Source: Saccopteryx bilineata (taxonomy: Eukaryota; Chordata; Mammalia; Chiroptera; Emballonuridae). Taken from it: a stretch of DNA of 64,000 nucleotides. The position numbers and the translations under genes were made by a program. The DNA is taken from NCBI RefSeq assembly GCF_036850765.1, contig NC_089493.1, forward strand, positions 13,579,632-13,643,631, in the 5' to 3' direction. Under the pieces are notes generated by a model, which ran no database searches, had not been told where the DNA came from, and saw only the letters and a list, made by a program, of their open reading frames with translations. Below are positions 11,471 through 22,040 of the stretch, in pieces (the first letter of the stretch is position 1; the number at the start of each line of letters is the position of its first letter).

Positions 11471-12204
11471 CGTGAGCGAGGTGACGGTACCATGTCCTGC
11501 ACTTAGCCATCCCCTCGCTCCCCTTACTTATTTTAAACGTCCTTCTCTATCTTTGGCCAGTTCTAGCATGTGACACATCAGTCCAAGAACATGTTATCTG
11601 TCACAATATCATCCCATTTCAACCACCTCTCTTCCGGGTCTTCATCTTTTCAAAGTGAAGGGCCCTTTGACTCCACAGTGTGACATTCTAAGGGGAGGAC
11701 AGACAAAATGACCGTGTCTGTGGTGTCAGCCATTGCGGGAGGACCTTCCCCAGTTTCGTCCTGGCTACTTGAAATGAACCCAGTGACCAACCCGTCAGCT
11801 CTCCTGACTCCGGTAAAGATGTTCTCTTCTAGCTAGAAGGACTGTGCACTGTTCACGCTCCTTGGCAAACCTGTGACGGTCCATTCTCTCGCTCACTACA
11901 CCCTATGAAACGTACCCACACAGTGTAAAGATCTCTTGCCTTCTTTTTAAAAAGTGTAAACCATGCTTATCTCAGTGTATAAATTCTTTCCCCGCCGTGA
12001 CCGTTTCAGTCACGTTGGATGTAGAGAAAGGACATAATACCAAGGACCAGTGACAATGTGGCTCAATGGAACTTTTCTGTATTGCCAGGAAAAAATATTT
12101 ATATATAGTTACAACTACACAGGAAAGCACGTGGGCGTGATCGTACACTGTGGGACAGGTGCACAGCCTGCAACCCCCTCCCAGGTATTTACCTTGGGTC
12201 ACTG
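11471..12204. other. no gene recognised
   Basis: Unique-looking sequence without coding or repeat landmarks I can name. Confidence 0.35.
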
Positions 12205-12365
12205 GTCCCCAAAGCATGGTCCCAGACCATCAGTATCACCAGGACTTACTAGAATTGTGGTCTCTGTCCCCACCTTGGACCTGCGGAACCAGAAGTTCTG
12301 GGAAGGGGGCCTGGCAATGTTTGAACGAAGCCCCCCATGGAGTTCTGATGCAGGTCACATGTGAG
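12205..12365 (+). repeat. MER5/MER20-type hAT-Charlie fragment
   Basis: Landmarks of the small placental hAT-Charlie families: 'tggtccccaaagcatggtcc', 'cagtatcaccaggacttactaga', 'gaagttctgggaagggggcc', 'ttctgatgcagg'. The exact subfamily cannot be settled by eye. Confidence 0.5.
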
Positions 12366-13330
12366 AGTTACTTCCCGAGAGCTTCCTTGGAGACATCCGC
12401 CAAGGACACTCACTGTACCCCACTGACTCTTGTGCCAGAAACCTAGAAAAAACCTCAAACACCCCAGACGAGGAGAAAGCCTACGCAAACCACGGAATAT
12501 CAGCACACTGTGTAGAACCAAGAAATAAGTGGACTTCAGTCACAGGTTCCACACGCTGGAGAGGAACCTTGAGTGCCACACCATTGGCGCGAAGGAGAAG
12601 GCTGCAGCTGATTACATTTAGCAGGATGCTTCTTTGTAAGTCTCCAAGCCGACAGGAAACACTCTATTGCTCCAGGTTATGCACTTATGCGATAAAAGTA
12701 TGAACTTTGAAAACACCAGGGAATGATTACCACACAGTTCAGGGTGGTCACCACCTCCGGGGGAGGGGAGGTGGGTACACATAGGAGACTGCCCTGACGA
12801 GTCTCCCATTGCAGGGCAGGTGGTGGGCTCACGGTGTCTACTTTATTAAGAGGATTTGTAAGCGACATGTACGCGACACATATTCTGCTTATGTAGCAAA
12901 TATTAAGTAAAGAAAAGGGGGGCAGGGGACAAATTCTGCCAAGAGCCATACTATCTCTCGCTTGAGTAGGAGAATAACGCTCAGGAAAAGTATTCGGTGA
13001 GAGGAGGAATGAGAAAACTCTCCAGAGGGGAACCAGCTTGAGAGGAGGCCCAATGGCGCCGACTAGTCACTCCGCCCCCCTCCTCGTCAGCCTCCATCTC
13101 AGGAGGGCCTTGCACGTTGGCACTTTTTCTGCCGCCATGCCTTCTCTGGGTTACTCATTCAGAAGACACTGGCGAGCTCTCGACACGCTGGGCAGTGAGA
13201 CGCCAGGGATGGGAATGAGCTGGCAGGCAGTGAGGGGGCAAGAGGGGCCATGGGGAGGAGGCCCAGGCTAATGAGGCCCCGAAATGTCAGAAATGAATGA
13301 CGTACGGGTGCCTCTACTGCTGAAAAATAT
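12366..13330. other. no gene recognised
   Basis: No coding or repeat landmarks identified. Confidence 0.35.
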
Positions 13331-13358
13331 TCATTCATTCATTCATTCATTCATTCAC
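13331..13358. repeat. (CATT)n microsatellite
   Basis: Seven tandem copies of the tetramer in 'attcattcattcattcatt'. This could be the antisense tail of an L2, whose 3' ends are (TGAA)n. Confidence 0.9.
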
Positions 13359-14080
13359 CGATTGAATCTTCCCTGGAACCGGAAATAAATTGTCGCATGG
13401 ATACCTGTCAATCTTTCACTGCAGCCAGGAGTACGTTTCATTTGAAGACAGAGAACTTAACTAAACATCCTCCACGTAAAGGACTTGGATATTTGTGCCA
13501 CCGAGTCCGCAGTGACGAGACACGTGATTCCTGCTCTCCCTCCGATGGACTGGAGGGTTGTAAGCACCTGTATTTTGTTCCCACGGGCAGACTGATTTAA
13601 CATTGCCCCCACACCTCCTATCCTGACGTGGAGAGCTAGTCTAAATGACATGGCCAGAGCTGGAACAAGCCAAGTTTGCCTTCAGTGTGGGTGATTGCTG
13701 AAGCTCCCCTCGTTTTTCTATGATTGTACATTTTCCCTTACTTCCCAAAAGGATACTCAACATGGTCACAGAATGCACTTTGCCGAGTCAAACATACTCT
13801 CAGAACGTCAAATAGCTTTAATATGTGAGTTGTATGTGAAGCAGTGTACAAAAAATAATATGGTATGTTGAGTGCTTTAACTTTTAAACAACCTGAAAAA
13901 CTGCTCCCTCCCCCAAAACGAATGGTGTTGGGGGGGGGTGCCCAGATCCACATACACAGGGCTCTTTTTCTTCTCAGAAAATGCAGAAATGTTCTTCTTG
14001 CTCTACAGAACAGACATGGTACTGTGGAAGAAACATTTGTAAGGTGTATATGATTTTTCACTTAAAAATTAGGCTATTTT
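13359..14080. other. no gene recognised
   Basis: Nothing nameable. The short open frames at 13738-14061 (minus) and 13865-14053 (plus) overlap and lack recognisable features. Confidence 0.35.
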
Positions 14081-14081
14081 C

Positions 14082-14580
14082 AAATTTAAAATTTTTATTT
14101 TATTTTATTAATTGAGAGGCAAGGAGGCAGAGGCAGACTTCTGCATGTTCCCTGACTGGGATCCACCCAGCAAGTCCCCTACTGGGTGATGCTCTGCGCA
14201 TCTGGGTCCGCTGCTCCACTGCTCAGCAACCAAGCTATTTTAGTGTCTGGTGCAGGGCCATGAAGCCATCCTCAGAGCCTGGGGTCAACTTGCTCAAACT
14301 GAGTCATGGCTGCAGGAGGGAAAGATATCTATATATCTATATATCTATATATATATCTACATCTATATCTATATCTATCTATCTATATCTATTTATATCT
14401 ATATCTATCTATATATATAGAGAGAGAGAGAGAGAAAGAGAGAGTGAGAGAGAGAGAGAGAGAAGGGGGAAGGGTAGAGAAGCAGATGCTTGTTTCTCCT
14501 GTGTGCCCTGACCGGGAATTGAACCTAGGACTTCCACACGCCAGGCTGACGTTCTACTGCTGAGCTTACTAGCCAGGGTC
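14082..14580 (-). mobile_element. Rhin-1-like SINE with expanded TATC/GA tract
   Basis: Minus-strand SINE with the head ending 'agccagggtc' at 14580. Flanks carry an imperfect duplication ('aaaaattaggct' near 14064 and 'aaaaatcaagct' near 14581). The pyrimidine-rich middle has been replaced by a long (TATC/TATA)n and (GA)n tract at about 14325-14463, which makes this copy about 120 bp longer than its relatives. Two open frames over the tract encode only low-complexity repeats. Confidence 0.85.
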
Positions 14581-14589
14581 AAAAATCAA

Positions 14590-15360
14590 GCTTTTAATTT
14601 TAGAACAGTTTGAGGTTCACAGGAAAATTTGTGAACCTAAGGACAGCAAATTCCCATATACCCTGCATCTAGTTTCTCCTCTGATTAACAGCTTCTACAG
14701 GTCTGGTACATTTGTTACAATTAACAAACCAATATTGATCTATTATAATTAGTTAAAACCCATACTTGATTCATACTTACTTTGTTTTACTCAACGTCTT
14801 TTTATGGCTGCAAGATCCCACCCAGGACACCACACTCAGTCACTATCATGTGACTATTTACCGTTGATGCTAAAGCCTTGATCACATGGTGAAGAGTCTG
14901 TCGATTTTCTCCATTGTATAGTCACCTCCGGCCCCCATCCCCACCCAGACTCTTCCATCCTGGGCTCTTGGAGACAGTCGCTGTACACTTAGGTGCAAAG
15001 AGCGGGGACTGGTGTTCCCACCTCCCCGAGGGCAGGGGGCACGTCGATAGTGTATAACCGATAGTGTAGAACGTATTAAGAACTCTCCGGGGGAGATTTG
15101 TCTCTGTACCTGCGTTTATTACTCACTTAAATTAGTATGGACTCATGGCTGTTTACTTTATAGTTAGGTTATTATCCAGTGCTACTTAATTGCTCAAATT
15201 GTTCCAGCTTGGGCCACCCACTGGGAGCTCTTCGGTTGGCTCCCATGTCCCTTTGACATATTCTCTACTATGATGGGTGTTTTAAAAGAAAATTTTTTTG
15301 AGCATTTTCTAACTTGGTGCATATGGTTTTACCAGGAGCTTTTATCCTAAAATTAAGCAG
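14590..15360 (-). repeat. L1M LINE 3' region, antisense
   Basis: A long antisense match to the L1M 3' region: 'agaacagtttgaggttcacag', 'ttcccatataccctgcatc', 'ggtctggtacatttgttacaa', 'gctcaaattgttccagcttgg', 'gggagctcttcggttggctc', 'tgtccctttgacatattc'. Its order fits a single insertion. Confidence 0.7.
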
Positions 15361-15715
15361 ACTTGGGGGGTGAGGGTGGGAGACAGGGATCCCTCTGAAG
15401 TCTGTGGGGCGATTATAACTATTAGTTGCTTTATAAAAAGCCTGCCCTTTCTCAGTGATCATCCTTTAGATAGCTCTACCACAAAAAAAAATTTTCCCCC
15501 ATTTTCCTTCAATCTGCAGTAACAGACCCTTCCTTCCCCTCTTTGCCGGAAGTCCCACCAAAGAGTGCAGACTCTGGACCTCACGTCACTTAACACCCTC
15601 GAATTCAACACCTTTTCAAGCCGAAGGCTTGATTTGTTTCTCCTTGTATACATCATGCAAACTTGAGGTGCTGAGCTCCATGACAACAGGGAGACTGCCA
15701 TTCTGTTTTTCAGAG
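15361..15715. other. no gene recognised
   Basis: Nothing I can assign between the L1M fragment and the LTR fragment. Confidence 0.35.
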
Positions 15716-16330
15716 CTCAGCTATATTAGTTTTCTATGGCTGCTGTAACAAGCTTCCACACACTCAGTGGCTTAAAATCACACCAATGTATATATGATCT
15801 CACTCTTCCGCGGGCTTCTTCCCTGGGTTCTCCCACCCCCCCCACCCCCCCACCCCCCCCCACCCCCCCATCCCCCCCACCCCCCCCATCCCCCCCACCC
15901 CCCCCATCCCCCCCCCCCCCCCCGCTGGCCCCGCAGTGTCTGCAGGCAGCGTTGCTGCTGGGAGCTGCCGGGGGAGACGGCTTCCTTGCTCACGCAGGTT
16001 GTTGACAGAATTCAATGATTCCTGCAGTTGTGGAACCGAGGGTCCCGTTTCCCCGCTGGTTGGGGCTGGAGGCTGTTCCCAGCTGCCCCCTTTTCCTGGT
16101 TTGTCGAGGCCGTCTGCATTCCCCGCTAAGGCCTCCTCGCTCCATCTCCAAAGACAGCAGTCGTGGCGGGAGCCCTTGCGTGCTTCAAATCTCTCCTGAC
16201 CGTCTTATGTTCGATTTTTGCTAAAAAAGGTAATCTGTTTTAAAGAGTGCATATGATTAAACAGAGCCCATGCGGATAATCTGGAATGACCTCCCTGTTC
16301 GTATTTCCAGGACTAGGGTCTGGACATCTT
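15716..16330 (-). repeat. MLT1-type LTR (ERVL-MaLR), antisense
   Basis: The left side matches the reversed end of MLT1A-like LTRs ('attagttttctatggctgctgtaacaag' order, 'ctcagtggcttaaaatcacacc'). Near 16245-16300 'catatgattaaacagagccc' and 'gataatctggaatgacctccc' fit the rest. It is a non-coding LTR remnant with no internal viral genes. It is interrupted by the C-rich tract at 15832-15923. Confidence 0.55.
15832..15923. repeat. C-rich (CCCCCCCA/T)n tract
   Basis: About 90 bp made almost only of runs of C separated by single A or AT. It ends in a pure C run of about 17. The complementary strand is a strong G-quadruplex candidate. Proline-rich and glycine-rich open frames over it are compositional artefacts. 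Confidence 0.95.
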
Positions 16331-16564
16331 TAAGGTGCCATTATTTGGCTTAACCCATCAGCGCGGTGTCTGGGGCATCACAGGCCTTCCATGAGTGACG
16401 GTGTTAATGAACGAAGAGGAAAAGAATGGTGCAGCGGATGTGGACGAGCTGGAGACTCGGAGGTGTTTATTTTGCCATTGGAAGGTGTTCTATAGAGAGG
16501 GCTAAGCGCTTGTTGGCAGAAAGCATGACAATTTAGAACAATAAGAGCAACTCAGGTCTCTCTT

Positions 16565-16700
16565 TCAGTTTTTCAGCGACACAACGTTCTCATCCTGGGA
16601 GCACATTCAAATCACCAAGGAGCTTTGAAAAGACAACTATGCCAGGGAGCTCCACAGGGCAGTCAACAGAGACTCTCTGGGGCATTGCTAACTGTTAAAA
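16565..16700. repeat. possible MER5-like fragment
   Basis: 'gagcacattcaaatcaccaa' followed by 'ggagctttgaaaa' and later 'gagactctctggggc' resembles the core of MER5A-type elements. It is short and diverged. The preceding stretch 16331-16564 holds nothing I recognise. Confidence 0.4.
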
Positions 16701-16711
16701 AACCTTTTCAG

Positions 16712-17093
16712 ACCCTGGCCAGTTGGCTCAGTGGTAGAGCGTTGGCCTGGCGTGCAAGGGGTCCCGGGTTCGATTCCCGGCCAGGGCACACAGGAGAAGC
16801 GCCCATCTGCTTCTCCACCCCTCCCCCTCTCCTTCCTCTCTGTCTCTCTCTTCCCCTCCCGGAGCGAGGCTCCATTGGAGCAAAGATGGCCTGGGCGCTG
16901 GGGATGGCTCCTTGGCCTCTGCCCCAGGCACTAGAGTGGCTCTGGTCGCAACAAGCACGCCCCTGGAGGGGCAGAGCATCTCCCCCTGGTGGGCGTGCCG
17001 GGTGGATCCCGGTCGGGCACATGCGGGAGTCTGTCTGTCTCTCCCGTTTCAAGCTTCGGAAAAATACAAACAAACAAACAAACAAACAAAAAA
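16712..17093 (+). mobile_element. Rhin-1-like SINE
   Basis: Plus-strand full-length copy. The tRNA-like head at about 16713-16788 has A box 'tggctcagtgg' and B box 'ggttcgattcc'. The tail is (CAAA)n at about 17067-17093. Target duplication is not clean. The flanks look like the two halves of an MLT1-type LTR ('aactgttaaaaaacc' before, 'aaggtcattagggtgg' after). A 205-codon frame through it is SINE sequence, not a gene. Confidence 0.9.
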
Positions 17094-17370
17094 CAAGGTC
17101 ATTAGGGTGGACCCTAATCCATTATGACAGGTGTCCGTATAAGAAGAGATTAGGACACAGACTCGCACAGAGGGTTAGGCCACGCAGGCGCACAGGGAGA
17201 GGGCGGCCATCTCTCTCTACAAGCCAGGGAGAGAGACCGTAGAAGAAACTACACTGACACCTTGACCTTGGGCTGGGGAGACTCCAGATCTGTAAGAAAA
17301 GGAATCCATTGTTTAAACCATCCAGTGTGGGTGCTGGGCTATATGACAGCTGGGCACAATAATATCGCCT
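17094..17370 (+). repeat. MLT1A-like LTR fragment (ERVL-MaLR)
   Basis: Sense landmarks of MLT1A-type LTRs: 'ggtcattagggtggacccta', 'ggtgtccgtataagaagag', 'ggacacagactcgcacagagg', 'gcggccatctctctctacaa', 'gacaccttgaccttgg', 'tgtttaaaccatccagtgtg'. Non-coding relic. Confidence 0.8.
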
Positions 17371-17489
17371 TTAAGCACCTGGCGCCTCCCATCGTCCTTA
17401 TTAGGTGCAAGTTCCAGCAGCGGGCCTTCCCGTTCCACCTTTGTTTCTCCTGGTGCTTCTGCTGTTCTGAATACAGCACTAGCTCCATA

Positions 17490-17640
17490 AATGCGATCAA
17501 AGCAGCCCCAACCCTGGGTGCACATCCCAGCTCTGCTATTTGGCCGTGACCTTGGCTAAATCACTGAGCTTCACAGTCTTCATCGGTAAGAGGACAGGAC
17601 CTCATGCCATGGCTGAGATAAGGTGTGACAGAGAAACCTA
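17490..17640 (+). repeat. MIR SINE fragment
   Basis: MIR-like sense order: 'atcccagctctgctatttgg', 'gtgaccttggctaaatcact', 'gagcttcacagtcttcatc', 'taagaggac', 'ctgagataagg'. Confidence 0.7.
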
Positions 17641-17974
17641 GGATGGGAAATCTGAGGTCTTTCCACGGCCGGCGTGACTTTGATTTTGATGGGGGGGTTA
17701 ATAAGCAGGTACAGAACAAACGGACAGAAGGTCACAGAGCTAGTCTGTGCAAACTTGTTCTTTTTCTCAGCTCAGCCGGGATTTAAAAAATTAGTTCTAA
17801 CATTGGTCTCCCAAGTTACAGCTTCTCCCCCCCACCCCACCCCACATTTAACAAATGCCTTGGGCCGCTTGTGAATATCACATAAAAAAAACAACTATTT
17901 CACACATGAACCTTAAGATATAAAGGGATACAGTTCTTTGGAAAGCAACATCAAACTATAGGTGAAAAGCCGTT
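17641..17974. other. no gene recognised
   Basis: Nothing identified; a CCCCACCCC-rich patch lies at about 17827-17845. Confidence 0.35.
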
Positions 17975-18270
17975 AAAATATTCATACCTTATTATCCAGG
18001 AATTTTGCTTCTGTTACTCAGTTCTGAGGAAAAGATGCTATCTACAGAAGTAACTTTTTTCATAAGTATATTACAGCGTTATATAGAACAGTGAAAAATC
18101 AAAAGTGATCTATATGCTCAGTGAGAGAGGGTAAATCAAATATAGGTGACAAAATAGAAAATAGAGTACAACCCCGACACAGACCAGTACAAAGCTATCA
18201 GAACGGTGAAAAATGCGTACATTCTGGTGCTCACCTAAGAACAAGGTACAGAATACATGAAAATGTATAG
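17975..18270 (+). repeat. old L1 ORF2 3' fragment
   Basis: Diverged sense L1M landmarks: 'attatccaggaattttgcttc', then 'gcgttatatagaacagtgaaaaat', 'ctatatgctcagtgagagagggtaaa' and 'caaagctatcagaacggtgaaaaatg'. The order matches the end of L1 ORF2. Confidence 0.55.
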
Positions 18271-18785
18271 AGGTAAGTCTGAAAGGGAACCCAACAAGGT
18301 GCCAATAAAGAGGGAGCCTCGGCTTCTGGGGTCCCCTGTGAACTCCCCGCCTTCCTTCTCTTTCTCAGGAGTGCCTGCCTCCTTTCTGTAATGAGCATGC
18401 ACTCCGTGTGTCATGGAGAGGAAGAAAACGGAGTTCACATAAAAGAACTAACAACAAAGAACAGAAACAGGCCCCGGGAGACCCAGGGTGCTTGGGGGTT
18501 CAGCTGTCCCGAGACAACGCACTCAATGCACTGAGCTCAGGGCTGGCTCCTGCACGAAGGACGTCCCTGCCCAGGGACGCTTTCCTGGTGTGGGTGACAG
18601 CACATCCTAAGGAAGTCACGGGGCTTCAAGGGAGGCGAAGGGCAGGCGGCCAAGTGCTGCTTCAGCAACTTCTCTTCTACCCCTTTAACAAAACATTCTC
18701 CTTAATTAATTTAACAGAAACCTGTCGATGGAAGTCAATATTTACCTAGACCTGCGGTTCCTGATAAGGCACATACACCGTTCTT
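18271..18785. other. no gene recognised
   Basis: A 113-codon open frame (18408-18749) lies here, but its product resembles no family I know and its end runs into L1-like sequence. No support for a gene. Confidence 0.35.
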
Positions 18786-18789
18786 CCAC

Positions 18790-19080
18790 TTTGCAGCGCG
18801 CGCTACATTTATGCGAGGTGAGAGAAGCCAGAGCCAAAGGTCACATCGTGTACGATTCTATTTTTATGAAACGTTCTGGACAGATTAATCCGTGGAGTCA
18901 GGGAATGAGAGGAGCGGCAGACTGGGGTGATTCTCAGTGAGCACGGAGTTTCCTTCTAGGGGGTGACAATGTCTTAGGACGAGATGGCGGTGGTGGCCCA
19001 GAACGCCACCAGTGTACTAATTAGCACTGAATCGCAGACTTAACACGGCGAGTCTTATCCCGTGTCAATTTCATCCTCGT
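18790..19080 (+). repeat. L1M LINE 3' end fragment
   Basis: Sense landmarks: 'gtgagagaagccagagccaaagg', 'tgtacgattctatttttatgaaac', 'tcagggaatgagaggagcgg', 'gggggtgacaatgtcttagg', 'tagcactgaatcgcagact'. Probably the continuation of the piece at 17975-18270 after decay of the intervening part. Confidence 0.65.
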
Positions 19081-19685
19081 TACTCTCCCTCTGGGAGACA
19101 AGTTGAGCATGCTTGCTTGCAGCTCCTTCTACTAAGACGGGGGACTTCCTGTGCGCAGGGTCCCTCAGTGGTGACACAGACCCACCCATGGGTATGCCAC
19201 AGACACCTGGGCCTGCAATAGGCTGCTTCCATGGGGCCTGGGGGACAAGTGACCCAAGGGAGACATGAAGCTCACGCTGCCTGCCGTGCAGAAATATGCC
19301 GTCTGAATCCCCCGAGGCTTGTGTTTCCCGCCAGCTGAACCTACAGAAGCGTTGTGATTTGACCTAGCAGAGGTCCGCTGCTCGGGTCTGCGTGCTGCTT
19401 GGAAGGCCTGCCTGTCCCCTGATGGGCACAGGCCAACAGGCCAGTCTGAACTTCCTTTCCGAGGGTGCCATGGGCCATAGCAGCACAACGTGCGACAGAA
19501 AATCCCAGTTCACACCCAACACGCGCTTTCGCCCCGTAATGCAAGAACATTCGTGCGGGCAAAGTGAGTGTCAAAGACTTGGTGGCACAGGGACATCTAT
19601 TCTGAGAATTCAGATTTAAAATCAGGCTTCAAAAAGAACTTCAGGCGGCTACTGATGGGAAGGGGAACAGGCTCTAAGAGTGCCT
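19081..19685. other. no gene recognised
   Basis: A 107-codon antisense frame at 19165-19488 has no recognisable domain. Nothing else is seen. Confidence 0.35.
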
Positions 19686-19689
19686 TATA

Positions 19690-19835
19690 TTTATACTATA
19701 TTTCCATCTGAACATAGTTACATGGATACAATATATGTGGAGGGTGGAAATAATAAACGTAAAAATTCATCAAGCTGTACACTTAAAATATATACGCTTG
19801 ACTGCATATCTGTCATGTTGCAAGAAAAAATTTTT
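19690..19835 (+). repeat. L1 3' tail fragment
   Basis: 'gttacatggatacaatatat' then 'aaaattcatcaagctgtaca' and 'cttaaaatatatacgc' is the common ending of old L1 3' UTRs. Confidence 0.6.
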
Positions 19836-19984
19836 GCAAGGCAGGTATAGCCCAGTATTCTTGGAATACTTCCATTTAAATAATTTATTTTAAAAGAGCA
19901 AGAAGCATACTAAGCATTTGTATCAGAGCAAGACACTGCTCTTTAGAATGATTGTGCAATGAGAATGCATTGTGGCTGACTGAA

Positions 19985-20345
19985 CCCTCACCTAAAGAGC
20001 TTTTAAAAAATACCCTAAAGCAGTGGTCCCCAACCTTTTCTGGGCCACGGACCGGTTCAATGTCAGAAAATATTTTCACGGACCAGCCTTTAGGGTGGGA
20101 CGGATAAATGTATCACGTGACCGAGACAAGCGTCAAGAGTGAGTCTTAGACGAATGTAACAGAGGAAATCTGGTCATTTTTTAAAAACAAAACGTCATTC
20201 AGACTTAAATATAAATAAAACGGAAATAATGTAAGTTATTTATTCTTTCTCTGCGGACTGGTACCAAATGGCCCACGGAACGATACCGGTTCACGGCCAG
20301 GGGGTTGGGGACCATTGCCCTAAAGAGCTTTTAAAAAATACCAAT
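19985..20345. repeat. MER5A-like target locus split by hAT element
   Basis: The flanks of the element at 20021-20317 ('cacctaaagagcttttaaaa' on the left, 'agagcttttaaaaaatacc' then 'aatgcc' on the right) resemble the centre of MER5A. The 23-bp stretch beginning 'cctaaagagc' is present once before the element (19991-20013) and again spanning the insertion, so the target appears as a short tandem repeat. Confidence 0.5.
20021..20317. mobile_element. non-autonomous hAT element (297 bp) with 8-bp TSD
   Basis: Terminal inverted repeats begin 'cagtggtccccaaccttttc' on the left. The reversed right end reads 'caatggtccccaacccc'. The perfect 8-bp target duplication ccctaaag lies at 20013-20020 and 20318-20325. 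Eight-bp duplications and CA(G/A)-starting ends define hAT. No coding capacity. Confidence 0.9.
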
Positions 20346-20487
20346 GCCTTGGTACCTCCAGAGAGAATCTACTGTAACTGGCCTGGGGAGAGAAGTCCAT
20401 CTTGCTTCTCACCAGGTGTCTTCCCGGGGCTGCACAAACCGCAGCCCATGTGCTCACTCAGGCTGCTCCCTGTTTCTGTAAATCTAC

Positions 20488-20563
20488 TACTGCTCACAAA
20501 AATTAGCGGATATTTCAAAACGAATATGAAGCAATAACATATCCCCTAATTTTTGTGAGCAGT
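20488..20563. mobile_element. short palindromic MITE, about 76-80 bp
   Basis: An inverted repeat of about 18-22 bp, 'actgctcacaaaaattag', pairs with 'ctaatttttgtgagcagt' across a small AT-rich loop. The size and structure resemble mariner-derived miniature elements such as MADE1, but the sequence is a different family. A TA target duplication is not obvious. Confidence 0.65.
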
Positions 20564-20566
20564 GGA

Positions 20567-21113
20567 CCTGCTGTAGAACCCAGCCGTGCACACTCACCAC
20601 GTAACGCCATGGCCTTTTCCCTCTACAGGGACAGCGCCGACCGGATGGACCAGAGGCCACATGGCCTATAGGCCTCAAGCATTTGCTAGCGGGCCCTTTA
20701 GAGAAAAAGCCTGGCATTAGGTCAGGACGGCACATGAGGATTCCTGGGGAGTTCATACATGACTCAATTAACTGTCCAGCACCCCCTGAAAATTTCTGAT
20801 GCCAACTCTTCAGGAAGGGGGTTTAGGCACGACCCCTGTGTAAAAGTCCAGGTTTTTACGAGGGACTCTGAGTTCTGAACCAGTGTTTTGGATGTTTTGG
20901 CGTGATGCGGTTCCCAGTGGAGCCCAAGAACCAGCGGAGTGGGCTGGATTTCCCAGCACCATCCGAGGAACTAAAGCCAATTCTCAGCCGTCATCCTTCA
21001 GGGATTCCAAGTCAGTAAGTCCATCAGCCGCTGTTATAAAACATGCAAGCACTCCTCAACTCCTACCTCTGGTCGGGATCATTAGTGTCCAGAAGTTGAA
21101 ATGAAACTGGGGT
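20567..21113. other. no gene recognised
   Basis: Nothing identified. Confidence 0.35.
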
Positions 21114-21126
21114 CCAGTCCCCATAT

Positions 21127-21537
21127 ATATATTTTTTGTGTGTGACAGGTACAGAGAGAAGGACAGATAGGGACAGACAGATAGAAAGGCAGAGAGATGA
21201 GAAGCATCAATTCTTTGTTGCGGCTCCTTAGTCTCCTTAGTTATTCATTGATTACTTTCTCATCTGTGCCTTGACCAGGGGGGCTGCAGCAGAACGAGTG
21301 ACCCCTTGCTCAAGCTAGAGACCTTAGGCTCAAGCCAGCGACCTTTGGGCTCAAGCCAGTGACCATGGGGTCATGTCTATGATCCCACACTCAAGGCAGC
21401 GAACCCATGCTCAAGCTGGTGAGCCCACTCTCAAGCCGGATGAGCCCGCGCTCAAGCCAGCTACCTCGGGGTTTTGAACCTGGGTCTTCCGTGTCTCAGT
21501 CCGATGCTCTATCCACTGCGCCACTGCCTGGTCAGGC
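21127..21537 (-). mobile_element. second-type tRNA-derived SINE (long form)
   Basis: A different tRNA-headed SINE on the minus strand. The head reads 'gatgctctatccactgcgcc' then 'actgcctggtcaggc' on the plus strand. The middle is an array of 'tcaagccagcgacc'-like repeats (about 21310-21465). Flanked by a 13-bp duplication with one difference: ccagtccccatat (21114-21126) and ccagcccccatat (21538-21550). Confidence 0.88.
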
Positions 21538-21550
21538 CCAGCCCCCATAT

Positions 21551-22027
21551 TTAAAGGCACAGGTCTACCTGGATGCTGAAGTGTGCAGTGTTGGCGGAGT
21601 CAAGTGATTTTGATCTGACTTTGGCTTAAGTGTGAACAAGAGAGTAGGCTTTGTCCAGGCCACACTGGGAAGGCACCTGGAAGACTCCACCCTGCACAGG
21701 AAGTGGGCAGAGGAGGACCAACTGTGTGTAGAGCTCAGGCCCCCGAGCAGAAGAAGGCACCAACACAGAGGGGGCTGCTACACAGTGAGGTTGTTCTCAC
21801 TGAGCAGTGAGGTCCCCCAGGAAGGTCACGGTCATCCACTTTCAGAGGAGAAACCCGCAATCTCATTCTCACCCCGGAGGATGACTCACAGGAGCACCCT
21901 GAGAATCACAACTGTGCACCTCCTGGTGGTGAACAGTAGGAGTATCAGACATATGTGGGCACCTATGTTGGAACACGTGTGGCCTCCATGATCCTGGGGA
22001 CAACGACAGGGAAGGGCTGCTGTCATT
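21551..22027. other. no gene recognised
   Basis: A 119-codon open frame at 21632-21991 has no recognisable domain. No support for a gene. Confidence 0.35.
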
Positions 22028-22040
22028 AAGACTGGGTACA

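Noticed and set aside
15736..16005. Proline-rich protein (and glycine-rich one on the other strand)
   Set aside because: Both come from the C-rich tract; three frames are open at once.
16712..16790. tRNA gene
   Set aside because: A and B boxes are present, but this is the head of a SINE followed by its body and tail; the same head occurs 14 times.
16625..17242. A 205-codon open frame and many similar frames sharing 'GRERQRGRR..GVEKQMGASPVCPG' or its opposite-strand 'RPSASPPLPLSFLSVSLFPSRS'
   Set aside because: They recur at every Rhin-1-like SINE on either strand. They are translations of the SINE, not a protein family.
17094..17370. Endogenous retrovirus provirus with genes
   Set aside because: Only non-coding LTR-type fragments are seen here and at 15716 and 63610; no gag, pol or env remnants were recognised in the window.
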